From assembly GCF_000143415.4 (NCBI RefSeq), contig NW_003314261.1, positions 4,313,416 through 4,377,415 on the forward strand: 64,000 nt of DNA, given 5' to 3'. The notes under the pieces were generated by a model. That model was not told the DNA's origin. It did no database searches and was given only the letters and a program-made list of their open reading frames with translations. This document shows, one piece after another, positions 33,514-42,647 of the stretch; positions within the stretch are counted from its first letter, which is position 1; every line of letters begins with the position of its first letter. A program made the translations under genes and the position numbers. This DNA comes from Selaginella moellendorffii. Lineage: Eukaryota; Streptophyta; Lycopodiopsida; Selaginellales; Selaginellaceae.

Positions 33514-35580
33514 CTAGGACGCAATCGTGGTAGCCGTGGTCGTCGTAGCAGTACTAGCACTAGCCGTTTGGAACGGGGCCTGTTGTTCCGGCGGTAGCAT
33601 CACGCAAGCCGGTCCGAGCTCCGGCTTGCTCTGGTACTTCCTTTCATACTCGTGACTGACCCCAGACTGCTGCTCCTGCTGCTCCTGCTGCTGCTCAGCA
33701 CTGATTCCTATTTTTTGCATCTTCATCCTGTCTCGGTAATCGCTTATTTCCCGTTTGTATCGCTCCTTGTCCTTGACCCCGCGCTCCTGATAAGGCTGCA
33801 TGCACAGCGATAGCGTTAGCACCGCGAGAAACAAGAAAAAAAGTAAAACTCGAAACGGATGTAGCTCTTACAGATTTTTGCTCCTCGGTCATGCTACTCC
33901 ACGTCTCCCCGATCATCTTGCTGATCTCTCTGTCCTTGTCTGGGTATACGAGCTTGAGCTTGGCTCGCTGCTCGGCAAAGAAGTAGTTGTAGCCGCTCCT
34001 GTTGAGCTTGGGTGCGTTGGGGTCTTTTCTGCGCATGCCGATTCGCTTTCGTCGCCTTCTCAGCCGCACGCCAACGTTTGCAGCTTCTGGAGTACTTCTA
34101 CTCGTCGTGACTGCCGATGCATACTGTGGCACGGAAGAACCAACAGGGACGTGATATAGAACACCCCTGAACCTGTCGGATCCGATGACAACGGTGACTA
34201 GGTACCCGTGCTCAAACTTTTCTTCAATGGATCCGGTCACAATCTCCCCGATGTGCGCTTCAAGATCCACTGCCAATGCAAGAAAGCCTTTTGAGACTCA
34301 ACTCCAACGAGTTTCTTCTTACCGTCAATTGCAGGCTGGAGTCGTCGCTTTTGCATCTTCGGCCCAAGCTCCAGCTCGTCCGAACGCACACCATTCTCTG
34401 GTAAAAGAAATCCCGGGCTTGGCGCCGGAAGAGGAGCTGCAACTTCATGGTTTTACAATTCCTGCCTCTTTACAAACTCCAATAAACTTACCAGGAGGAG
34501 ACACAAGGCTTCCCTCAGCTCTGAAGAAATACACTTGCTCGTAATGATGGAGTAAGCTCGTGTAGTACTTCCGCAACACGAACGACGCACTTGTAGTCGT
34601 TCTGGGGAAATTGAACACCGCTTTGATGTCCTTCCACAGCCGGTCTTTGATAACCTGACAGCCGAGAACGCTATGAAATTAGCTCTCAAGCAACTTTAGC
34701 ATGCCTTATAAAAGAACCTGTTCGAGACCTCCTCGAGCAGTAACTTCTTGATAAAGACGATACAAATCCAGCTGATTTCCTCCCATTCTTGGGCTCCTGG
34801 GAATCAACAACAGAGAAAGCCCACATTAATCCGGCACGAAGTGATAAAAAAAACTCTAAAGCTGTCACAATCCCTCAGAATCAAAAGAGATACAAAGCCC
34901 AGAAATCTAGCCATAGGAAAGCATATAATAATGGAACAAACAAACACAAGGAAGAAGGAAGACGAAACACAAGCGCAAGAGAGAAGAAAAAAAAAAGAGA
35001 AGGGAGAGAGAGAGGACACTCACGACATTCTACTGCCCATGGCTTCATGGAACTTGCAAAGCGTGTCCATGAAGAGCACCGGATCACGAGTCACTTCCTC
35101 ATGCGTCGCAAGGGGCGGGGGATAGACCTGACCTCGCACGCAAATGGGCGTGGCCAGAGCTGGTGACGAGGACGAGGCGGTCGGCGATGCCAGACGAAAC
35201 GCGAGAGGCCGGGCTTGCTCGGCCTCGGCGATCGCGCACCGTTGTAGCAATGTAGGCCCTGCCAATCTTAGAGCCAGTCTTTGCGCGCTCACCTCATTCT
35301 CGCCTCCACCGCGGCAATCCTGCTCCTGCTGCCGCGGCTGCTCCAGCGCATTCTTTGCAATCTCCTCCTCGGGCGCCGCCGGCACCCTGGCGCTGGCGGC
35401 CGCGAGTCTTGGATCGGAATCCTGCCCTGACAAATCTTGGATAATTCTTCCCAGCTCCAAAGAATGGCGCTGCTGCTGCTGCTGATCTGCCGCGCGCTGC
35501 GCGAAATACTTCCCCATGGCCGCCATCCGGGCGGCATCATCGTCTTCTTGAGCTTGGGCGCCCTTTGCCGCCATCGCCAT
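33514..35580 (-). CDS. ARID-HMG-box DNA-binding protein
   Basis: Exons 35580-35024, 34796-34718, 34654-34492, 34436-34323, 34269-33872 and 33795-33514 give 530 residues. Order: a long Gln/Ala-rich N-terminus (residues 1-165); an ARID/BRIGHT domain (TRDPVLFMDTLCKFHEAMGS, GGNQLDLYRLYQEVTARGG, WKDIKAVFNFP, LRKYYTSLLHHYE); a linker with an RLRRRRKR basic patch; one HMG box (DPNAPKLNRSGYNYFF to YKREISDYRDRM); and a Thr/Ala-rich tail. This pairing is the plant-specific ARID-HMG class (HMGB9/10/11/15), nuclear proteins that bind AT-rich DNA. Start ATG at 35580 (ACCTATGGCG) is preferred; in-frame ATGs lie at 35631 and 35574. It is longer than the roughly 320-450 residues of the Arabidopsis relatives because of the N-terminus. 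Confidence 0.9.
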
Positions 35581-36247
35581 AGGTAAAGCTTCAAGCTTGT
35601 ACCGATTGAAAATAATATTTACCAGCCGCATAAAACGGACCACGCCATGCGGTTAAAAGAGAAATCCATGGTTACAATTACGGCCGCCACGCGCCACCAT
35701 CCCCGCCCTCGCCCGCGCCCATCCAACGGCCAGCTTTACCCTTTACTCTTTTCCGTTATCTCCACAAAAACCCCATTTTCTTTAAATGGCGCGGTACGGC
35801 ACGCCCATACTGGAGAAATGGACCCAAGATCCTCCGTACGCTTATTCAACGACCGCATTTTTAAATGTTGAGAAAAAATATAGAAGCGGCGGCGCACTCC
35901 AGGCCAGGAGGACTAGTCACTCGGAACTGCGACTACCAGTAGCCTTGCGCCACGTGTCAACAGAGCGTTTGACCAAACTCTGGCATCCACGCGTGACGCG
36001 GCCATTGGGCCTGGCCCGGAGAACCTCGTGTAGGACGACCTGTTACATAGGCTTGATTCAGGGGAATCTTCCCTGATAGACTATATACCACTGCTTGTGA
36101 GATCTAAAAAAAAAGATACTTATACCGTGGCTTGTGAGATGTGGAAAAAAATTTCTTGCTTACGTCCTTGGTCGAGTGTTTAGAAGCTCGTTCCTATGGA
36201 GTTGTAAGTGAAGGGAGAACCATAAGGAGCGCAAAGCCCAAGCTCTC
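35581..36247. other. Intergenic, ARID-HMG promoter side
   Basis: The region between the ARID-HMG start and the PWWP gene's stop codon. It holds no recognisable coding sequence apart from a short possible N-terminal extension of the ARID-HMG frame to 35631. Confidence 0.4.
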
Positions 36248-37693
36248 TCATGATCTTCTTCCGGCGAAGATTGCGTTTGGGCTTTTGGTGGAGCCTTTCC
36301 TCCTCCTGTCATTAAAGTTTTTCAAGCGAGCTGAGAAAAGCGATGGTAGTCTATTTTCCAATTTATGATCATGTACCTCGTACAGGACTTTGGGTTTTCT
36401 CCTTCGTGTTGCAGTGTTGCGAGCTTCGCTTCCTGTCTCCTCCGAGGATTCCTTGCCTGCGAAGAGATCAAGAATCAACCATGCAAAAGGTACTTGAAAC
36501 TCAAGTCACTCACCGTTTGCATGGGGAGTTTGGCATTCCTCCTGGAACGAGTGTCTCCACTTCAACGGGAGTTTCCGAAAGTCTCTGTACTCTAAAGCCT
36601 ACAACGGCGGAAGTTGTGCATTAAATGTGCTCCCTCATATAGAAATGCTTTTTGCCCTCACCTCTTTCAATCCCTTTTGAAAGGCCTTGGTTGGAACTTG
36701 GCTCCTCCCGTCAAAATCCTGCATGGTACTGATGCTGTTTAGAACGTTTTAGAGAAGTTTAAAAAATTCGTACACTCGCACACTTACCACGTCGAACTTG
36801 GATAAGTCGCTGGCAGGATCAACCCATCCACTGCAATCGTTCAAATCACGCACGAATCAATACGATGTAACTTAAGGGATCAGGATGGATAACGAACTAG
36901 TTATAGTTGCCGAAGAAGCGCACCAACACATGATTCTTCGATTGCCGCGTTCTCTCGCTCATCGACTTCTCATCCGCAACCTTTTGAAGCAGTGTAAAAC
37001 CAAATAATGACAGAAAAATCGTGCATTTCTACCTGAGCGGGCCACCAAGGAGAGCGGGAAAACTTCGCCCAAACAAGCTGGCCAGCTGACCAGGAAGCAC
37101 AAGAGAGTGATGAGTCCCCATCGTCGCTCGCAATCGTGGAGTCTGTTGGTGATCTTTGGCAAGGCATCTCCGTGAAATCCCTTCAAATCACATAACAATG
37201 TGAAAGAACGAAAAATCGAAAGGAACACGAAAAAAAAAAAAAAAACACACCATACCTTCTCGACTGTGACTCCGAAGACTGAAGAACAGTGCTGCAAATC
37301 GCTGGCTCGTCTATAGTTCTAAAGCTACACTGCATTGTGTCATGGACATCTGCAAGAAAACATAGAAGGAAAACATCAAAAACGAAGAGTCCAAGGTGAT
37401 CGAAAAAGAAATTTTTGGCTACCTGAGCATAGATCCCCGGACAGCGTGGAAGAGCCATCTGCGACAAACGAAGGAAAACACCTCCGACGCGCACGAGGAA
37501 TCTCTTGCCGTCTCTTCTGCCGATGAACAGGGCCAAAGAGTGACGGTTCAAGGAATTGATCCTCCTGCTGCCCTAGCTCTCCCTCCTGATCTTCGTCAAT
37601 CATCGGTTCTTCCTCTTGCTGCTGCTGCTGCTGCGTCGGCATTCCCACTCCCATCGCGAATGCAGGAGGAGAAATCTCCATCGCCAGCGCCAT
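36248..37693 (-). CDS. PWWP-domain protein
   Basis: Exons 37693-37423, 37349-37256, 37180-37033, 36980-36898, 36830-36788, 36718-36662, 36598-36514 and 36456-36248 give 329 residues. An acidic N-terminus with a Gln run precedes the PWWP domain, which spans several small exons: GQLVWAKFSRSPWWPAQV, then HVLVRFFGNYNYGWVDPASD, LSKFDV and the helix TKAFQKGLKEALEY. The motif SPWWPAQ stands for the canonical SPWWPA. Such domains bind methylated histone H3 and DNA. The C-terminus is basic (TRRRKPKV, NDRRRKG), fitting a nuclear protein. The last exon could contain one more intron; the model takes the open read-through to TGA at 36248. Confidence 0.82.
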
Positions 37694-37836
37694 AGCTGCC
37701 AGCGAAACCCTCTCCTCTCTCGATTAGGGCTTGTCTCTCTTCCAAACAACTAACATTCCCTTCTTTTCCATTGTGCCAGCCCTAGCTATGGAGAGATTCA
37801 GCTGACCTCCTCGAAATTTAGGGTTCTTGGGAAGGG

Positions 37837-38751
37837 ATGAGCGGCACTCCCTTCGTCATCGCCGCCGATGACGCCGAGCAGCAGCGATCCTCCTCAGGTA
37901 TGAGCATCCAGGCCTTCCTCGGCAGCCTCGTGGAGCCGACGCGCGATCTGGCGCGCCCGCCGATCTCCAATTTCCGGGTCGGAGCAGTGGGGCTGGGATC
38001 CAGCGGGCGGGTCTTCCGGGGCGTCAATCTCGAGTTCCCGGGCCTGCCGCTCCACCATTCCGTCCACGCCGAGCAGTTCTTGGTTGCGAATCTGGCGCAG
38101 CACGGCGAGATTTCGATCGAGTTCTTGGCGGTCTCGGCCGCGCCTTGCGGCCACTGCCGCCAGTTCCTCCAGGAGCTCCGCGGAGCCAAGGATCTCGAGC
38201 TCTTCATTGTCGACGGTGAGAATTCCGAGACACAGCTTCTCTCCAGATTTCTTCCTCACCGGTTCGGCCCAGACGATCTTCTCGCGCAGGATCTCGACTT
38301 TCCCCTGCTGCTAGAGCCCAGGAACAATGGCTTGGTCTTGGAGGGACTAGATCACAAGTGCTACCGTGGTCGCGAGGAAGACGGTCTCGATCTCTCCGGA
38401 CTGGAAGATGCGAGACTTAGAGACGCCGCGCTGGAGGCTGCGAACAAATCTTACGCTCCATACACCGGCTCTCCCTCCGGCGTAGCGATCTTCACCAGGA
38501 ACGCCAGAGTTTTTTCCGGATCTTACTGCGAGTCTGCCGCTTTCAACCCGAGCTTGCCCCCTCTCCAGGCCGCCATTGTGGCTTTCGTCGCGAATGGTGG
38601 TGGTGGCTACCAAGACATCGTCTGTGCGGTTCTAGTGGAGACGAAGAACTCTTCCGTCCAGCAAGCTCCAACGACGAGGATGGCGCTGGATCAAATCAGC
38701 CCCCGGTGCCCGCTCCACGTCTACTACGCTGGATCTCCATCCAAGGATTGA
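37837..38751 (+). CDS. CDA: Cytidine deaminase (CDA1-like)
   Basis: A single exon of 304 residues, the size of Arabidopsis CDA1. The active domain has His77 and Glu79 in VHAEQ (zinc ligand and proton shuttle) and Cys104/Cys107 in PCGHCRQF. The second half repeats the fold without zinc ligands (SYAPYTGSPSGVAIF, SGSYCESAAFNPSLPPLQAA), as in the homodimeric plant and E. coli class. It converts cytidine and deoxycytidine to uridine forms in pyrimidine salvage. The start ATG follows a plant telo-box-like TTTAGGGTT. It is divergent from the PWWP gene, with 143 bp between the two start codons, a likely shared promoter. Confidence 0.94.
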   Translation: MSGTPFVIAADDAEQQRSSSGMSIQAFLGSLVEPTRDLARPPISNFRVGAVGLGSSGRVFRGVNLEFPGLPLHHSVHAEQFLVANLAQHGEISIEFLAVSAAPCGHCRQFLQELRGAKDLELFIVDGENSETQLLSRFLPHRFGPDDLLAQDLDFPLLLEPRNNGLVLEGLDHKCYRGREEDGLDLSGLEDARLRDAALEAANKSYAPYTGSPSGVAIFTRNARVFSGSYCESAAFNPSLPPLQAAIVAFVANGGGGYQDIVCAVLVETKNSSVQQAPTTRMALDQISPRCPLHVYYAGSPSKD

Positions 38752-38917
38752 TGGAGCGCTTACTATCACATTCATCACAGGGAGACAATGACAACCCTTC
38801 AAACAATAATTTTTCCAGGAAGAGCTCTCAGATTCTCTCCAGATTGGATCCATTGCAATCGAAAGTGTCAAAGATCTCGGCTTGGTGATCACGAGAAATG
38901 AGATCCTCTAGATCGCA

Positions 38918-40522
38918 ATGCCGCCGCGGAGGAGCGACAGCTATGGCTTTTACGCGCAGCTCATCCATCTCTGCCGCAGCGGGAAAGATTTATCCCGATG
39001 CAAGCGCGTCCACGAGCTCGTCCTCGAGAGCCAGTTCTCGCGCGACACATTTCTTCTCAATCTGCTGGTGGAGATGTATGGGCGATGTGGCCGCCTGGAT
39101 CTCGCCAGGGCCGTGTTTGCCACCATTTCCAACCCGAATTCCTTCTCCTTCAACATCATCATCAGTGCTTGCATCCAAGGGAATGCCATCGACGAGGCTA
39201 GGCTCGTTTTTGACAAGATTTCTCAGCGCAATGTTGTAACATGGACCACCATTCTTTCAGCAAATGCCCAAAGCGGGAATCTGCTGGAAGCGGCAATGAT
39301 TTTTGACAGAATGCCCCAGCACAATGTGATCACTTGGAACTCCTTTCTTGGTGGTTGCGCGCGGAACCAAGAGCTTTTCTCAGCCCTAAAATTGTTCGAT
39401 CTAATGCCCGAAAGGAGCGTAATATCTTGGATCAATCTACTCACAGCACTCTCCCGCAAAGGGCATTTGCAGGAAGCCATTCGTACGTTCCTCCAAATGC
39501 CAGAATGGAATATGGTATCCTCCACGCTCGTGATAAACTGCTGCGCGGAGCTCCAGCACATCTCACGAGCCCGCGAGATCTTCGACCGGATGCCCGAGGC
39601 AGACGTCGTGACATGGACAACGATGATCGCTGCGTATGGCGAAATTGGAAATCTAGAGGAAGCCAAGAGACTCTTTGATTCGATGCCCAAGCCGGACACG
39701 GTGACCTGGACGACCATGGTCACGGCATATGCGCACCATGGTTTCATGGCCGAGGCGAGAGCTCTCTTTGACGCGATGCCATACCCCAATGTGGCATCTT
39801 GGAATGCGATGATCCACGGCTACTCCCACGCCGCCATGGCCGACGATGCACTAGATCTCTTCCAAGAGATGCCCAAGAGAGATATACTCTCCTGGAATGA
39901 GATGCTCGGGGCGTACGTCCACGGCGGGGATATTCCCTGCGCGGAGCTTCACTTTGAAAAGATGCCCGGCCACGGAGTGGCGGCGTGGACGAACCTGATT
40001 GTCGCGTACGTCCACGATGGACGGTTGGGTGATGCCGGGCGGGCGCTCGAGAGAATGCCCTCCAGGGATTGTTCCACGTGGCGGGCGCTGTTAGAGGCAT
40101 ATGCCCGTGGCGGGTATATTGGCTTGGCCGAAGCGAGCTTTCAGCGAATGCCGGAGCGCAACGTGGTTTGCTGGGGAGCGTTGATCTACGGGTATGCCGT
40201 GAGCGGCGATCGCGCGAGGGCCACTAGGGCATTTGGGGTGCTTAGCCTGGAAGGGTTTTGGCCGACGATCACGACGCTGGGGAGTGTGATGAGCGCCTTC
40301 TCTAGCGCTGGAATGGCCAAGGAATGCCGCGACTTCTTTGGAGCTATGGTGCTGGATTTTGGGCTAATGCCCAGAGTGGAGCATTACTGGCTGGTGGTAG
40401 ACGCGCTTGGAAGGGCCGGTGATCGCGCCAAGGCCGAGGATTTGGCGCTAAGCATGCCCTTCCAATTGGACAATGTGGCTCGAGCGATCTTGCTAAGGTA
40501 TGAAAAGTCTTCCCCAATTTAA
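38918..40522 (+). CDS. PPR protein, single exon, no E/DYW tail
   Basis: 534 residues consisting almost wholly of pentatricopeptide repeats. About thirteen motifs of roughly 31 residues end in patterns such as RNVVTWTTI, HNVITWNSF, ADVVTWTTM and KPDTVTWTTM. The short 31-residue period marks S-type motifs as in plant PLS-class proteins, yet no E, E+ or DYW domain follows. Such proteins bind organellar RNA in a sequence-specific way. No clear transit peptide is visible at the N-terminus (MPPRRSDSYGFYAQLIHLC). The gene ends in MPFQLDNVARAILLRYEK, a shortened tail. Confidence 0.9.
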   Translation: MPPRRSDSYGFYAQLIHLCRSGKDLSRCKRVHELVLESQFSRDTFLLNLLVEMYGRCGRLDLARAVFATISNPNSFSFNIIISACIQGNAIDEARLVFDKISQRNVVTWTTILSANAQSGNLLEAAMIFDRMPQHNVITWNSFLGGCARNQELFSALKLFDLMPERSVISWINLLTALSRKGHLQEAIRTFLQMPEWNMVSSTLVINCCAELQHISRAREIFDRMPEADVVTWTTMIAAYGEIGNLEEAKRLFDSMPKPDTVTWTTMVTAYAHHGFMAEARALFDAMPYPNVASWNAMIHGYSHAAMADDALDLFQEMPKRDILSWNEMLGAYVHGGDIPCAELHFEKMPGHGVAAWTNLIVAYVHDGRLGDAGRALERMPSRDCSTWRALLEAYARGGYIGLAEASFQRMPERNVVCWGALIYGYAVSGDRARATRAFGVLSLEGFWPTITTLGSVMSAFSSAGMAKECRDFFGAMVLDFGLMPRVEHYWLVVDALGRAGDRAKAEDLALSMPFQLDNVARAILLRYEKSSPI

Positions 40523-40588
40523 AGGGAATGGCTTTGCCCTAAGATTCACATGAATATGCTCGCATTATTTTAAAAAGCTTTGGGTTTG

Positions 40589-42278
40589 ATGTCGGGCGCC
40601 TTGGCTGTGGAGATGTCCGACTTCTCCCCGGCGGGGGCGCTCCCCGTGAGGCGGCCGCTCGGCAAGCGCAGGAATGGCGATGGCGATGGCGAGGTCGACC
40701 CGCTGCTGCCTGTTCCCGAGTTGGCGCCGGCTCCGAAGCCGTGGAAGGGTGCGCCCATCGTCGCTGCCCTGATCTGCGTTGCCTTCTTGATGCTCCAGAT
40801 GCTTCCTGCGACGCATTATCGCCATCCAGCCGATCCCACTCGCACTTGGATTCCTATACGGCAAGAACAAGACCAGGTAGGAGCGATTTCTTTCGTTGTT
40901 GCACACCATTGATCTTTCATGGTTTGGACTTGGTATGTCTCTCTCTCATGCTCCACAGGGAGAAAGTGGGAAAGAAGTGGAAGAAGTGGATGCGAGGGAG
41001 TTCGTCACTGGCATCAAGAGCACTTCCATTGACTTGTTTGTTTGCACCGACGAGAAAGATTTGCGCCCTCTAGTCGTGGTCATCAACTCTACACTCGCCA
41101 ACACCCGGTTCGTAGAAAACTCTTCTCTTCTTCCTTTTTCCACAGGGTGTTATTGGTTTTTCGTTATGGCAGTCACACGCAACGTATTCGATTCCATATC
41201 ATCACCACTGAATCACAGCGAGAAGCGTGGTTGTCCAAACTCAAAGCTCTCTTTCCTCTTGCGGCCATCGATATGGTCAGGTGTGTTGTTCTTTCTTGTT
41301 CTCTTGGTTTTCAGTTTCTTTCTCTAGTTTCCTTGACATCGTTCTATTTCATGGCAGCGAAAAGATCGATTTCGAGGAAATCAGTAACCATGTCTTTTAC
41401 CGAAAGGACAGCAAGGCAAGAGAAGCTCTTACAAGTCCATACAACTTTCTTCCCTTTTACCTTCCTCGCATGTTTCCAGGCATGCAAAGGATCATCTATC
41501 TCGACTCGGACGTCGTGGTTCAGGCAAGACTCTCGATCTTTGTCGTGTTTTAAATCCTTCTCACTTTTCTCTGGATTTTACACAGGGAGACATTGAAGAA
41601 CTCTTCAACACTGACCTCGAAGATCACCCCGTGGCTGCCGTTGAAGATTGCTCCCAGATCTTCGGCAGCTATTTCAACTTTGATCTCCTTCACCGCATCC
41701 AGTCGCGAGAAGCGTCCGAGTCCACGCCTTGGATTCCGAGACAGCCATTCGATCCCACCGCCTGCATCTTCAACCGCGGGGTCCTGGTAATCGATCCTCG
41801 CAAGTGGATCGAGCATAACAGCACCGAAGCCATCGAGTGGTGGCTGGACGAGTTCCACCAAGCACAAAAGCCTCTATACAAGTAAGCTAGCGTTCCTTCT
41901 TTTCAACGTGTCCCGACTGTTTGATCGTGGCGCAACAGATATGGCGTTTCGCAGCCTCCATTCTTGCTAGCTCTCTACAACCACTACAAGAAGCTAGACA
42001 CGGCATGGAACACACGCGGGCTGGGGCGAGCCGAGTTTAGCGAGGCGGAGCGAGACTACATGAAGAAGCTCTACTCAAAGAGGCCGCCAAGGAGGCCATT
42101 CGTGTCGCCCAACACGGAGCACTCCAAGATCCTCCACTTCAACGGCCGATTCAAGCCCTGGAATCGAGACTCATCGGTGGAGCAGCCACCCTCGCTCTGC
42201 GGCTCCAGATCCGAGGACTGTGCGCGCCTCTGGTGGGCTTACATATCTCCAAACGTGAGCGACAGTTTGAAACAGTGA
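40589..42278 (+). CDS. Family 8 glycosyltransferase, type II membrane protein
   Basis: Exons 40589-40876, 40959-41107, 41173-41280, 41358-41523, 41586-41881 and 41939-42278 give 448 residues. Residues 55-73 are a single membrane anchor (APIVAALICVAFLMLQMLP), giving a Golgi type II topology. The GT8 catalytic domain follows, with FHIITTES, YNFLPFYLPRMFP and the metal-binding DSD at 231-233 (YLDSDVVVQGDIEELF), and ends with KILHFNGRFKPW. Relatives transfer galacturonic acid or other hexoses in wall polysaccharides; the exact sugar cannot be told. Intron 4 starts with GC (CAG|GCAAGA), needed to keep VVVQGDI. Intron 2 has a nearer AG at 41145, but the AG at 41172 restores NTRHTQRIRFHII. Confidence 0.85.
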
Positions 42279-42647
42279 AAAGTGAAGATTTAATCAACAT
42301 CATATACTTTTTTGGCTATACTATGAAGGGGTGTGTCAAAAAATAGCTTGATCATGGACTATATGCAACTCTTTGAAAGTAAAAATACGAACTTCCAACT
42401 TTCATTGTTGCAAAGTTGCAATGAGAGTTTCTTTGAATTTCATGGTGAGGACCAGCTTTTGGATTCCTTTAGTTTCTTAGGAACACTTATAGGTGTGCCA
42501 TGATCACACATTATAAGCAAATCTTCGAAAGCAAAAATGGGAATTTCAACTCTCATCGTCAAGGTCTTGAAACATTACCTTTTTTTTATGCACAGATAAA
42601 TATTAAAGGTTAGATCAACTATACATCTTTTTTAGGGTTTATTCGCT
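42279..42647 (+). promoter_or_regulatory. Intergenic with telo-box before the oxygenase start
   Basis: TTTTAGGGTTTA (a telo-box-like plant promoter element) lies at about 42631-42642, only a few bases before the ATG at 42648. Two degraded related segments (TTCGAAAGCAAAAATGGGAA near 42525 and TTTGAAAGTAAAAATACGAA near 42373) suggest an old local duplication. Confidence 0.4.

Noticed and set aside
41108-41145. A 38-bp intron in the GT8 gene (acceptor at 41145)
   Set aside because: Using the later acceptor at 41172 gives a normal-length intron and the conserved NTRHTQRIRFHII reading; the shorter one adds non-conserved residues.
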